A DNA stretch of 64,000 nt from Amycolatopsis roodepoortensis (GCF_014873915.1 NZ_JADBEJ010000005.1:1-64000), one strand, 5' to 3'; shown: positions 41,869 through 50,725, counted from the stretch's first letter. The notes: generated by a model not told the origin, from the letters alone. A program made the numbers and translations.

Positions 41869-42606
41869 CTAGCGAGAATCGGCGCGATCAGGTGACTGGA
41901 GGCGGGTCGGCAGGCCCCAGGCCTCCGCAACGCGTTCCGGGGTCAGCACCGACGCCGGTTCGCCTTCGCCGACGAGCCGGCCGTTCTGGAGCAGCAGGCA
42001 GTGATCGGCCCGGCCCGCCACCTCCAGATCGTGGGTGACGCGCAGGACGGTCGTGCCTTCGGCGAGGGTGGCGCGCAGGGCTTCTTCGATCAGGCCGCGG
42101 GCGTGCAGGTCGAGCCCGGCCGATGGCTCGTCGAGCAGCAGTAGCCCGGCTTGCTGAGCCAGCCCCTGCGCGACCAGTGCCCGCTGGCGTTGCCCGCCGG
42201 ACAACGTGCCGATCAACCGGTCCGCGATCGACGTGATCTCCAGTAGCTCCAGGCATTCCGCGACGATCTTACGGTCCATCTTGGACAGTCGTCGCCAGTG
42301 CCCGCGGTGCGCCCAGCGTCCCATCGTGACGGTGGCGCGGACGGTGATCGGCAGCGACCGCGACACCTCGCTCTGCTGGGTCACGTAGGCGACGCGTCCA
42401 GGGTTCCGCCGGGTCACCGAGCCGGTGGTCGGCGGGAGCACGCCCGCGACGAGGTTCAGCAGCGACGACTTCCCCGCTCCGTTCGCGCCGGCGATGGCGG
42501 TGAGCCGCGCCGACGGGACCTGGGCGGTGATCCCGCGCAGCACCTCGCGGGAGCCGTAGTGGGCGTGCGCGCGGTCGATGGTGAGCGCCGCTGTGTCCGG
42601 GGTCAT
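41869..42606 (-). CDS. aztA: Zinc ABC transporter ATP-binding protein, AztA type
   Basis: This 245-residue ATPase has Walker A GANGAGKSSLL, the signature TLSGGQRQRALVAQGL and Walker B LLLLDEPSAGLD, all canonical. It should drive the AztB permease and AztC binding protein encoded on the opposite strand. The ATG at 42606 lies 17 bases from a Zur-like box shared with aztB, so both halves of the transporter are probably repressed together when zinc is plentiful. It is unusual for the ATPase to be divergent from the remaining azt genes. Confidence 0.88.
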   Translation of the reverse strand: MTPDTAALTIDRAHAHYGSREVLRGITAQVPSARLTAIAGANGAGKSSLLNLVAGVLPPTTGSVTRRNPGRVAYVTQQSEVSRSLPITVRATVTMGRWAHRGHWRRLSKMDRKIVAECLELLEITSIADRLIGTLSGGQRQRALVAQGLAQQAGLLLLDEPSAGLDLHARGLIEEALRATLAEGTTVLRVTHDLEVAGRADHCLLLQNGRLVGEGEPASVLTPERVAEAWGLPTRLQSPDRADSR

Positions 42607-42622
42607 CGACACCTCTTTCAGA

Positions 42623-42637
42623 TAATGACAATCATTA
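42623..42637. promoter_or_regulatory. Zur box in the aztA-aztB intergenic region
   Basis: TAATGACAATCATTA is a perfect inverted repeat of TAATGA around CAA and resembles actinobacterial Zur-binding sites. It lies 4 bases upstream of the aztB -10 hexamer and 17 bases from the aztA start codon, so one bound Zur could block both genes. Confidence 0.8.
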
Positions 42638-42641
42638 CCAC

Positions 42642-42655
42642 TATAGTGTGACGCG
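42642..42655 (+). promoter_or_regulatory. aztB promoter with leaderless start
   Basis: TATAGT at 42642-42647 is a good -10 hexamer and is followed by exactly 7 bases before the GTG start at 42655, so the transcript probably begins at the start codon. The Zur box covers the -35 side. Confidence 0.65.
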
Positions 42656-43506
42656 TGGAGTGGTTGCTGATCCCCTTCGAGGTGTCGTTCGTGCAGCGTG
42701 CGCTGGTGGCGGGAGTGCTCGTTTCGGCGGTGTGCGCCGTCGTGGGCACCTGGGTGGTGTTGCGCGGCATGGCGTTCATCGGCGATGCGATGTCGCACGG
42801 CATGTTGCCCGGCGTGGCGATCGCCTCGCTGACCAGCGTGAACCTGCTGATCGGCGCGGCGATCAGCGCCGGGGTGATGGCGCTCGGCGTGACCGCGCTC
42901 GGCCGTTCGCGCCGGTTGTCCGAGGACACCACGATCGGGCTGCTCTTCGTCGGCATGCTCGCGAGCGGCGTGATCATCGTGTCCCACTCCCGGTCGTTCG
43001 CGGTCGATCTCACCGGCTTCCTGTTCGGCGACGTGCTCGCCGTCGGATCGGGTGACCTGGTGGGCCTCGCGATCACCCTTCTGGTCGTGGGGGCGGTGGC
43101 GCTGGCGGGGCACCGTTCGTTCACCGCGCTCACCTTCGACGTCCGCAAAGCGCACACACTGGGGCTTCGGCCACGCCTGGCCAACGCGGTGCTGCTCGGG
43201 CTGGTCACGTTGACGATCGTCGCGTCGTTCCGCGTCGTGGGGACGTTGCTGGTGTTCGGGCTGCTCATCGCCCCCGCCGCGGCGGCGCTCTTCTGGTCGC
43301 GGCGGATCACCACGATCATGCTCATCGCGGCGTTGCTCGGCATCGCCGCCACGGTCGGCGGCCTGCTCGTGTCCTGGCATTGGGGCACCGCGGCGGGCGC
43401 GACCATCGCCGCCGGCGCGGTCCTCCTGTTCTTCCTTTCCGCGTTCCTGTCCTTCGTACGACAGCGATTCCGTTCCCTGACACCGGAGATCGAGAGCTCA
43501 CGATGA
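42655..43506 (+). CDS. aztB: Zinc ABC transporter permease, AztB type
   Basis: This 283-residue protein has seven to nine hydrophobic helices and belongs to the ZnuB/AztB family of metal permeases, with the cytoplasmic-loop pattern LRGMAFIGDAMSHGMLPG and RVVGTLLVFGLLIAPAAAA. It probably starts at the GTG at 42655 without a leader. Its stop overlaps the aztD start (ATGA), so translation is coupled. Confidence 0.9.
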   Translation: MEWLLIPFEVSFVQRALVAGVLVSAVCAVVGTWVVLRGMAFIGDAMSHGMLPGVAIASLTSVNLLIGAAISAGVMALGVTALGRSRRLSEDTTIGLLFVGMLASGVIIVSHSRSFAVDLTGFLFGDVLAVGSGDLVGLAITLLVVGAVALAGHRSFTALTFDVRKAHTLGLRPRLANAVLLGLVTLTIVASFRVVGTLLVFGLLIAPAAAALFWSRRITTIMLIAALLGIAATVGGLLVSWHWGTAAGATIAAGAVLLFFLSAFLSFVRQRFRSLTPEIESSR

Positions 43507-44699
43507 AACTGAAAGCAGTGACGGTCGTCGTCGCGGCGCTGACCCTGGCGGCGTGCGGCTCTGAGCAGCCGAAGGAGGTGACCCCGGAAGTCCCGCACGG
43601 CTACGTCGAAGGCGCCGAAGAGGCAGCCGAAGCGCAGTCGCGGCTGATCGTCGCCGACACGGACACCGGCGCCGTACGCGTCGTCGACCTGATCACCGAA
43701 GAGGTGCACGAGGTCGGGCGAGTCGACGGCGTGCGAACCGTGACCGGTGACGGCCGCTTCGGCTACCTGACCGCTCACGACGGCACGACCCGGGTGATCG
43801 ACAGCGGCTCGTGGATGGTCGACCACGGTGACCACGTCCACTACTACCGGGCGAAGGTCCGGGATGTCGGCGTCGCACCCGGCAAGGAACCCCTCGCGGC
43901 CTACAGTGATCCCGCCGTCACCGCACTGTCCTATTCGGATGGTTCGGCGACGTTGCTGGACCGTGCCGCGCTCGACAAGGGTTCCGTGGCCGAGCTGGGG
44001 AAGATCACGCGTGAGCCGCACGCCGGTGTGGCGATCCCGTACGGCGGGCACATCATCGCCACGGTGGCCGACACCGGAAAACCGCTCGCCCGCGGCGTGC
44101 GCGTCCACGACCGCCAGGGCAAGGCCGTGGCGGAGATCGACCAGCCGTGCCCCGACTTGCAGGGGCAGGCCGTGACCAGACGCGGAGTCGTCTTCGGCTG
44201 CGCGGACGGCGCCTTGCTGGTGACCGAGAAGGACGGCGCGTTCGCCGGGGCGAAGATCCCGTACCCGCGCGCTGTCACCGCGCAGGAACGCGCCAACGCC
44301 TTCTTCCACCGGCCCGGAAGCTCCACGCTCGCGGCACGGGCGGGGGAGTCCGCGGTGTGGTCACTGGACGTCGGGCGCCGTAGCTGGCAGCACGTCGAGA
44401 CCGGCCCGGTCGCCGCGGTGAACGCCGTCGGGGAGGGCGGCCCGCTACTGGTCCTCGCCCGGGACGGAAAGCTTCGCTCCTTCGACGGCGCCGGCAAGGA
44501 ACAGACGGCGATCCCGCTCCTGACCCCGGAGGCGACCGCCGCCGGCGTTCCGTCGATCCAGGTCGATTCCACCCGAGCCTACGTCAACAATCCGCTCTCG
44601 GCCGAGGTGTACGAAATCGACTACAACGACAACCTCCGGCGCGCCAGGACCCTGAAGGTCGGCGGCAAGGCGGGCCACATCGTGGAGACCGGCCGATGA
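43503..44699 (+). CDS. aztD: AztD-type periplasmic zinc metallochaperone, lipoprotein
   Basis: This 398-residue protein has a lipobox (LTLAACGS) and a beta-propeller-like repeat region with many short VLDxGxx blades. The His-rich motif DHGDHVHYY, which in AztD delivers zinc to AztC, lies near residue 110. It should sit on the outer face of the membrane. Start overlaps the aztB stop; end overlaps the aztC start. Confidence 0.85.
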   Translation: MKLKAVTVVVAALTLAACGSEQPKEVTPEVPHGYVEGAEEAAEAQSRLIVADTDTGAVRVVDLITEEVHEVGRVDGVRTVTGDGRFGYLTAHDGTTRVIDSGSWMVDHGDHVHYYRAKVRDVGVAPGKEPLAAYSDPAVTALSYSDGSATLLDRAALDKGSVAELGKITREPHAGVAIPYGGHIIATVADTGKPLARGVRVHDRQGKAVAEIDQPCPDLQGQAVTRRGVVFGCADGALLVTEKDGAFAGAKIPYPRAVTAQERANAFFHRPGSSTLAARAGESAVWSLDVGRRSWQHVETGPVAAVNAVGEGGPLLVLARDGKLRSFDGAGKEQTAIPLLTPEATAAGVPSIQVDSTRAYVNNPLSAEVYEIDYNDNLRRARTLKVGGKAGHIVETGR

Positions 44700-45595
44700 G
44701 GCGCCGCGTACTCGCCCTGTTCGTGGTGGCGCTGCTGGCGGCGGCCGGCTGTTCCGGGACCGGCGGGGGCGGCAAGTCGATCGTCGTCACGACGAACATC
44801 CTCGGCGACATCACTCGTGCCGTGGTCGGCGATCAGGCCGAGGTGACGGTGTTGATGAAGCCGAACGCGGACCCGCATTCCTTCGGTATCTCCGCGCAGC
44901 AGGCGGCCCAGGTCGAACGTGCCGGTCTGATCGTCTACAACGGACTCGGGCTCGAAGAGGGAATCCTGCGCACCGTCCGCACCGCGGAGGAAAGCGGCGT
45001 ACCGGCGTTGCCCGCTGGGGAGCGGGCGAACCCGATCAGTTACGCCGACAACAAGCCCGATCCCCACTTCTGGACGGATCCGGCACGGGTGCGCGACGCG
45101 GTGAAGGCGATCGCCGACGAAGTCGTCGCCCATGTCGACGGGGTCGACGAAGCGGTGATCCGCGCCAACGCCGAACGCTATCGCGGGGAGATCGAGGCGC
45201 TCGACAGGATGATGGCCGAGAAGTTCGGCGGGATTCCGCCGGAACGCCGGAAACTGGTCACGAATCACCACGTGTTCGGGTACCTGGCCCAGCGGTTCGG
45301 GTTCCAGGTCGTCGGCGCGGTGATCCCCGGCGGAACCACGCTCGCCTCACCGAGCTCCTCGGATCTGAAGGCCCTCGCCGACACCGTCCGCGCGGCGGGA
45401 GTGCCGGTGATCTTCGCCGATTCCTCGCAACCGGACCGGCTCGCCCGGGTCTTGGCCGAGCAGGCCGGGCTGCACGTCCAGGTGGCCCCGTTGTTCTCGG
45501 AATCGCTCAGTGAACCAGGCCAGGGCGCGGCCACCTATCTGGAAATGATGCGCGCCAACACCGAATCGATCACCACCGGTTTGACCCGTTCCTGA
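44696..45595 (+). CDS. aztC: Zinc-binding protein of the azt transporter, lipoprotein
   Basis: This 299-residue protein has a lipobox (LLAAAGCSG) and a cluster A-I metal-binding fold. Expected zinc ligands are visible: His in NADPHSFGI, His in KPDPHFWTDP, His in VTNHHVFGYL and Asp in FADSSQPDR. It lacks the long His-rich loop of ZnuA, which fits AztC, where the loop role is played by AztD. It hands zinc to AztB. Coupled to aztD upstream by overlap and followed by a second aztD. Confidence 0.88.
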   Translation: MRRRVLALFVVALLAAAGCSGTGGGGKSIVVTTNILGDITRAVVGDQAEVTVLMKPNADPHSFGISAQQAAQVERAGLIVYNGLGLEEGILRTVRTAEESGVPALPAGERANPISYADNKPDPHFWTDPARVRDAVKAIADEVVAHVDGVDEAVIRANAERYRGEIEALDRMMAEKFGGIPPERRKLVTNHHVFGYLAQRFGFQVVGAVIPGGTTLASPSSSDLKALADTVRAAGVPVIFADSSQPDRLARVLAEQAGLHVQVAPLFSESLSEPGQGAATYLEMMRANTESITTGLTRS

Positions 45596-45622
45596 CCGGA
45601 ACAGACGAAAGGCACAGGAAAA

Positions 45623-46795
45623 ATGGCACGGAAGACCCGATATCTCGCGCTGATGGCGACGACGGCGAGCACGCTCGCGCTCGCCGCCTGCGGGACCGAA
45701 CAGCCGGCGGCGGAGCCCGCGAAGGACGCGGCTCCGGCATCGGTCGTCGCCGATCCGCTGGCCGTCACCTACGACGGCGGGATCGTCCTGCTCGACGGGA
45801 AGACCTTGAAGGTGGCGAAGAACCTCCCGCTGGAGGGCTTCAACCGCCTCAACCCCGCCGGGAACGACCGGCACCTCCTGGTCTCGACCTCCACCGGATT
45901 CCGGGTCCTCGACGCCGTCGGCGCCGTGCTCACGGACAACGAGGTGAAGGCGGCCAAGCCGGGGCACGTCGTCCGGCACGCCGGAAAGACGGTGCTGTTC
46001 GCCGACGGAACCGGTGAAGTGACCGTCTTCGACCCGAAGACGATCGGCACCGCGGCGCTCCCCGCGCCGAAGTACAAGACGCCCGAAGCACATCACGGCG
46101 TGGCCGTCGAACTCGCGAACGGCGAACTGCTCACCACCGTCGGCGACAAGGACAAGCGGTCCGGGATCGTGGTGCTGGACAAGGACAAGAAGGAGATCGC
46201 GCGTAACGAGCAGTGCCCCGGCGTGCACGGCGAAGCCGCCGCGCGCGGTGAAGCGGTCGTGGTCGGATGCCAGACCGGTGCGCTGATCTACCGCAACGGC
46301 GTCATCACCAAGGTGACCAGCCCGGATCCGTATGGTCGCATCGGCAACCAGGCGGGCTCGGACGTCTCGCCGATCACCTTGGGCGACTACAAGGTCGACG
46401 AAGCGGCCGAGCTCGAACGCCCGAGCCGGATCTCGCTGATCGACACCGAGAAGGCCACGCTCAAACACGTCGACATCGGGACCAGCTACACCTTCCGGTC
46501 GCTGGCCCGCGGGCCTCAGGGGGAGGCCCTGGTGCTGGGCACCGACGGCCAGATCCACGTGATCGACCCGGTGAGCGGTGCGGTGCAGCGGAAGATCGCC
46601 GTCATCGGCACCTGGCAGGAGCCGATCGAGTGGCAGCAGCCGCGCCCGGCGATCTTCGTCCGGGGCGGAACCGCCTACGTCACCGATCCCGGAAAGAAGG
46701 AGATCCACTCGGTGGACCTCGCGTCCGGGACCAAGACCGCGACCGGGACGATTCCGGGAGCGCCGAACGAGGTCAGCGGAGTCCTCGGCCACTGA
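45623..46795 (+). CDS. Second AztD-like zinc metallochaperone, lipoprotein
   Basis: This 390-residue protein has a lipobox (LALAACGTE) and a propeller layout like AztD. It lacks the DHGDHVH motif and has KPGHVVRHAG and PEAHHGVAVE as His-bearing segments instead. It follows aztC after 27 bases with AAAGGCACAGGAAA upstream. It could be a paralogue with altered zinc site or a different metal preference. It is followed by two palindromes. Confidence 0.78.
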   Translation: MARKTRYLALMATTASTLALAACGTEQPAAEPAKDAAPASVVADPLAVTYDGGIVLLDGKTLKVAKNLPLEGFNRLNPAGNDRHLLVSTSTGFRVLDAVGAVLTDNEVKAAKPGHVVRHAGKTVLFADGTGEVTVFDPKTIGTAALPAPKYKTPEAHHGVAVELANGELLTTVGDKDKRSGIVVLDKDKKEIARNEQCPGVHGEAAARGEAVVVGCQTGALIYRNGVITKVTSPDPYGRIGNQAGSDVSPITLGDYKVDEAAELERPSRISLIDTEKATLKHVDIGTSYTFRSLARGPQGEALVLGTDGQIHVIDPVSGAVQRKIAVIGTWQEPIEWQQPRPAIFVRGGTAYVTDPGKKEIHSVDLASGTKTATGTIPGAPNEVSGVLGH

Positions 46796-46823
46796 GCTTT
46801 TGGCCGGGCTGACTCCGCCTCCC

Positions 46824-46880
46824 AGTACGTGAAGGACCCCTTCCTTGCGCCTGGCGCAAGGAAGGGGTCCTTCATGTACT
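46824..46880. terminator. Long inverted repeat after the azt operon
   Basis: Outer AGTACGTGAAGGACCCC and its inverse GGGGTCCTTCATGTACT define arms of 28 bp with one mismatch and a single central base. It lies 29 bases after the last azt gene and probably terminates the operon. Confidence 0.75.
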
Positions 46881-46890
46881 TCGGGAAGGT

Positions 46891-46937
46891 GTGAAGGTCG
46901 AGTTTCCTCGGCTGAGCCGAGGGAAGGGGGCCTTCAC
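46891..46937. repeat. Degenerate copy of the 1496-1554 palindrome
   Basis: The right arm CCGAGGGAAGGGGGCCTTCAC is the same as in the repeat at 1496-1554 apart from flanks, but the left arm has decayed (GTGAAGGTCGAGTTTCC). It lies in the space between the azt operon and the convergent response-regulator gene, alongside the stronger palindrome at 46824-46880. Confidence 0.6.
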
Positions 46938-46983
46938 GCGCAGCCGCTGTGACTGCTCACGGACAGCCGGTCAGCCCTGCCGG

Positions 46984-47619
46984 TCAGCGCCGGATCAGCC
47001 CGAGGTCCGTCGCGGTGGCGACGGCGGCGGTGCGCGAATCGACGCCGAGTTTGGTGTAGCTGCGGGCCAGATGGGATTTCACCGTGCCCTCGGTCAGGTG
47101 CAGCCGGTCCGCGATGGCCCGGTTGGACAGGCCGTCCGCGACCAGGACCAGGACTTCGATCTCGCGCAGCGTCAGTGCGGTGGCGGGCATCCTCATCCGG
47201 TTCATGAGCCGGTCGGCGACGGTCGGGGCGAGCGTGGTGCGCCCGGCGGCGGCGGTCCGCACGGCGGCGGCCAGATCCTCGGGAGGTGCGTCCTTGAGGA
47301 GATAGCCGGTGGCGCCCGCTTCGATGGCGGGCAACGTGTCCGCGTCGGTGTCGTAGGTGGTGACGATGAGGACGCGGGGAGCGTCCGGCCGCGCGGTGAT
47401 CGCCGCGGTGGCCTCGGCGCCGGTCATTCCGGAGCCGAAACGCAGATCCATCAGCACGACGTCGATATCGCCTTCGGCGGCCCGGGCCACCGCTTCCTCG
47501 GCGGTCGCGGCTTCGGCCGAGACCACGAGACCTGGTTCGGTTTCCAGTACGGCACGCAGACCGGCCCGGACGATGGGGTGGTCGTCGGCAAGCAGGAGCC
47601 GGATCGGGGGTTCGGTCAC
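46984..47619 (-). CDS. NarL/LuxR-type response regulator
   Basis: This 211-residue protein has a receiver domain (RLLLADDHPIVRAGL at the N-terminus, phosphoacceptor Asp in VVLMDLRFG, and Lys in GYLLKDA) and a LuxR-type helix-turn-helix at the C-terminus (LTLREIEVLVLVADGLSNRA, then LTEGTVKSHLARSYTKLGV). It overlaps the sensor kinase stop (GTGA), so the pair is co-translated. It most likely controls the divergent ABC exporter. Confidence 0.9.
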   Translation of the reverse strand: MTEPPIRLLLADDHPIVRAGLRAVLETEPGLVVSAEAATAEEAVARAAEGDIDVVLMDLRFGSGMTGAEATAAITARPDAPRVLIVTTYDTDADTLPAIEAGATGYLLKDAPPEDLAAAVRTAAAGRTTLAPTVADRLMNRMRMPATALTLREIEVLVLVADGLSNRAIADRLHLTEGTVKSHLARSYTKLGVDSRTAAVATATDLGLIRR

Positions 47620-48782
47620 GGGCTTTCCTTGGGCAGTCGCGCGGACACGGTGGTGCCGTGGCCGGGGGAGGACTCGACGGTGAGGATTCCGTTCAGCGCT
47701 TCGATCCGGGTGCGCATCGCGGTGAGCCCGAAGCCGCTGTGTTCCGGATCGAAGCCGACACCGTCGTCGACCACGGCGAGGGTGACGTGCTCGCCGCCGT
47801 AGCTCAAGGTGACTTCGGCGGTGGACGCGTCGGCGTGCCGGACGGTGTTCGCCAGGGCCGCCTGGCCGATGCGCAGCAGCGCGACCTCGTGCGCGGTCGG
47901 CAGGGGAACGACGTCGCCGTCGACATGGAAGCGTGCGGTGATCCGGTGCCGGGCGCTGGTGGTGGCGCACAGTCGATCCAGCGCGTCGGCCAGCGTGGTG
48001 TCGTCGAGCGCGGGAGGGGACAGGGCGACGACGAACCGGCGGGCTTCGGCGAGGTTGTCGGCGGCGGCCTGACGAGCCTGTTCGACGTAGCGGGCGGCGT
48101 TCCCCGCGGTATCGGGCAGCGTCCTTTCCGCTGCACGCAACAGAAGTTGGATGCTCGACAGTCCCTGAGCGAGGGTGTCGTGGATTTCGTGGGCCAGCCG
48201 CTCCCGCTCGGCGAGCACTCCCGCCTCGTGCTGGGCTTCGGCCAGGTCGGCGCGGGTGGCGGTGAGCTCCTCGATCAGGTCCCGGCGTCGTTCGCTTTCG
48301 CGGTACAGCGCCTGATAACCCCAGACGACGGCGACCGCGACGGCGGCGCCGAGTGCCGGGCCGATCGCCGCCGCCGGAACGAAGGCACCCTGGTGGGCGG
48401 TGAACGCGGTGATCGCCGCGAGCGCGGTCACGAACACCGCGACCAGCCCCTGACGGCGCGGCAGCAGATGCAACTGCAGGAAGTACAGCGGGAAGGCGAC
48501 CCAGACACCGTCGGCGGTCAGCACCAACAGCACCAGCCACACGACCCCCACCGCGACCAGCCACCACAGGGCGGCCCGCCGGGACGTCCGGACGCGAGGC
48601 AGAAGCGGGCCAGCCGCGTACACCACGGCGCACGTCACCGCCGCCGCGACGATCGCTCCCGCTCCGGCTGAGCCGTCCGCCACCGCCCGCACGGCGGCCA
48701 GAGCGAGCAGGGCGACGAGCAGCAGATGCAGACACCAGGTCAGCACCCGGCTGGTCGGGGTCAAAGCGGGCGCGGCGGTCAC
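47616..48782 (-). CDS. Membrane sensor histidine kinase, NarL-partner type
   Basis: This 388-residue protein has four to five N-terminal transmembrane helices with very short loops, a HisKA_3 dimerisation domain with the phosphoacceptor His in ERERLAHEIHDTLAQG, and a C-terminal ATP-binding domain containing VVDDGVGFDPEHSGFGL. The absence of a large extracellular domain suggests intramembrane sensing, as in kinases next to FtsX-type exporters. TAATCT lies 9 bases before the GTG at 48782, so the transcript may have little or no leader. Confidence 0.9.
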   Translation of the reverse strand: MTAAPALTPTSRVLTWCLHLLLVALLALAAVRAVADGSAGAGAIVAAAVTCAVVYAAGPLLPRVRTSRRAALWWLVAVGVVWLVLLVLTADGVWVAFPLYFLQLHLLPRRQGLVAVFVTALAAITAFTAHQGAFVPAAAIGPALGAAVAVAVVWGYQALYRESERRRDLIEELTATRADLAEAQHEAGVLAERERLAHEIHDTLAQGLSSIQLLLRAAERTLPDTAGNAARYVEQARQAAADNLAEARRFVVALSPPALDDTTLADALDRLCATTSARHRITARFHVDGDVVPLPTAHEVALLRIGQAALANTVRHADASTAEVTLSYGGEHVTLAVVDDGVGFDPEHSGFGLTAMRTRIEALNGILTVESSPGHGTTVSARLPKESP

Positions 48783-48953
48783 AGTGCGTCCAGATTACGG
48801 AGCGGGATCGGCGCGCGCCTCTATCCAAAGGTAGAGGCGGCGTGCCGTCTTCCGGCGGGCGAAGTGCCATCTCCGGCCGGATGCCGGCGCGGTCACCGGC
48901 GGCGATGGTGGAGAGGTAGCCAGCCCACCGCCCCGAGAGGACAGACCCGAGCC

Positions 48954-50036
48954 GTGTTCGTCGCCTGGAGAGATCTGAGATTCGCCAAAGGACGGTTCGC
49001 CCTGATGGGTGCCGTCGTCGTGCTGATCACCCTGCTGGTCGGCCTGTTGTCCGGGCTCACCGCGGGGCTGGGCGAGCAGAACATCTCCGCGATCACCGGC
49101 CTGCCCGCGGACAAGATCGTCTTCGCGGCCCCCGGTGCCGGGCAGAGCCTCTCCTACGCCAATTCCGCTGTCACCGAAACACAACGACGGCAGTGGGCCG
49201 AGACGCCGGGCGTCACCGCGGCCGAGCCGCTGGGCATAGCCACCACCAAGGCCACCGCGGGCGGCCGAAGCGCCGGGATCTCCGTTTTCGGGGTCCGGCC
49301 CGGTTCGGTGCTCGCCCCGGAGAGCGCGAAGATCACCGGCGACTCGGTGGTGCTGTCAACGTCCGCTGCCGACGATTTGAACGTCCGGAGCGGGGACACC
49401 ATCACCGTGACTGGGAACCCGCTGACGGTCGCGGCCGTGGCGGGAGACGCCTGGTTCAGCCACACGCCGGTGATCTGGGCAAACCTCGACGTCTGGGCGA
49501 AGACGGCGCCACCCACCGGCGGCGAGCCGAGCGCGACGGTGCTCGCGCTGACCACCACGGCCGACGCCGATCTCGCCGCCACCGACCTCGCCGCCGGCAC
49601 GACGACGGTCTCCAAGAGCGACTCGCTGTCCGCGATCGGTTCGTACACGTCCGAAAACGGTTCGCTGCAACTGATGCGTGGCTTCCTGTTCGCCATCTCC
49701 GCCCTCGTGATCGGCGCCTTCTTCACCGTGTGGACCATCCAGCGCAGCGGTGACATCGCCGTCCTCAAGGCGTTGGGGGCTAGTACCGCCTTCCTGTTGA
49801 AGGACGCGCTCGGCCAGGCCATCGTCCTTCTCGTCGGCGGCACCGCCATCGGAACCGGCTTGGCCGTCGGGCTCGGCACGGCGGTCGCCGGCTCCGCCGT
49901 GCCCTTCCTGCTGACTCCGGCCACCGTGCTCGTGCCGTCCGCCGTGATGATCCTGCTCGGCGCGCTGGGCGCGGCGCTTTCCGTCCGTCGCATCACTTCC
50001 GTCGACCCGCTGAACGCACTGGGGAGTGCCCGATGA
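48954..50036 (+). CDS. FtsX-like ABC transporter permease
   Basis: This 360-residue protein has one N-terminal transmembrane helix (FALMGAVVVLITLLVGLLSG), an extracytoplasmic domain, and three C-terminal helices (GFLFAISALVIGAFFTVWTI onward), the standard MacB/FtsX permease layout. I take the GTG at 48954 (VFVAWRDLRFAKGRF), because the upstream in-frame sequence is not hydrophobic. GAGAGG lies 13 bases upstream. The stop overlaps the ATPase start. It is divergent from a two-component system that probably controls it. Confidence 0.85.
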   Translation: MFVAWRDLRFAKGRFALMGAVVVLITLLVGLLSGLTAGLGEQNISAITGLPADKIVFAAPGAGQSLSYANSAVTETQRRQWAETPGVTAAEPLGIATTKATAGGRSAGISVFGVRPGSVLAPESAKITGDSVVLSTSAADDLNVRSGDTITVTGNPLTVAAVAGDAWFSHTPVIWANLDVWAKTAPPTGGEPSATVLALTTTADADLAATDLAAGTTTVSKSDSLSAIGSYTSENGSLQLMRGFLFAISALVIGAFFTVWTIQRSGDIAVLKALGASTAFLLKDALGQAIVLLVGGTAIGTGLAVGLGTAVAGSAVPFLLTPATVLVPSAVMILLGALGAALSVRRITSVDPLNALGSAR

Positions 50037-50716
50037 GCCTGAACCTGACCGGCGTCACCCTCACCTATCCCGACGGCGACACCCGCCTCACCGCACTCGA
50101 CGACGTCACGCTTGACGTCCCGCCCGGCACGATCACCGCCGTCGCGGGGCCCTCCGGCTCCGGGAAGTCCAGCCTGCTCGCCGTCGCGGCGACCCTCATC
50201 ACCCCGGACCGGGGGACCGTCACCGTCGACGGCACCACGACCACCGGCCTGACCCGCGGCGAACTCGCCGAACTCCGCCGCCGCAAGATCGGGATCGTCT
50301 TCCAGCAGCCGAATCTGCTGCCCGCCCTCACAGCCGCCGAACAGCTTCAGGTCATGGCCCGGATCGACGGCCGCTCCGCGGGCGGGGCACGCGGTGTGGC
50401 CATGGACCTGCTGGACGCCGTCGGGCTCGCGGCGCAGGCGGGACGCCGCCCACACCAGCTTTCCGGTGGTCAACGACAGCGGGTGAACATCGCGCGCGCG
50501 TTGATGAACGAACCGATCGTGCTGCTGATCGACGAACCGACGAGCGCCCTCGACCACGACCGCGGCGCCGCGGTCATCGAGCTGATCGCCGGCCTCACGC
50601 GTGAGCGGTCGACCGCCACCGTCCTGGTCACGCACGATCGGTTGCATCTCGCCGCGGTGGACCGGATCGTCGAAGTGCACGACGGACGGCTGGGCAGCCC
50701 TTCTCCGGTCGGCTGA
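50033..50716 (+). CDS. ABC transporter ATP-binding protein, MacB/LolD type
   Basis: This 227-residue ATPase has Walker A AGPSGSGKSSLL, Q-loop QQPNLLPAL, signature QLSGGQRQRVNIARAL and Walker B VLLIDEPTSALD, all canonical. It overlaps the upstream permease gene (ATGA). Together they form an exporter, likely for an antimicrobial peptide or a lipophilic compound, under control of the divergent kinase/regulator pair. Confidence 0.9.
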   Translation: MSLNLTGVTLTYPDGDTRLTALDDVTLDVPPGTITAVAGPSGSGKSSLLAVAATLITPDRGTVTVDGTTTTGLTRGELAELRRRKIGIVFQQPNLLPALTAAEQLQVMARIDGRSAGGARGVAMDLLDAVGLAAQAGRRPHQLSGGQRQRVNIARALMNEPIVLLIDEPTSALDHDRGAAVIELIAGLTRERSTATVLVTHDRLHLAAVDRIVEVHDGRLGSPSPVG

Positions 50717-50725
50717 TGGGAGTCA

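Noticed and set aside
42618..44309. A 563-residue open frame antisense to aztB and aztD
   Set aside because: Runs across two coupled genes and the promoter region; composition shows a shadow frame.
45347..46792. A 481-residue open frame antisense to aztC and the second aztD
   Set aside because: Spans two genes antisense with no recognisable domain.
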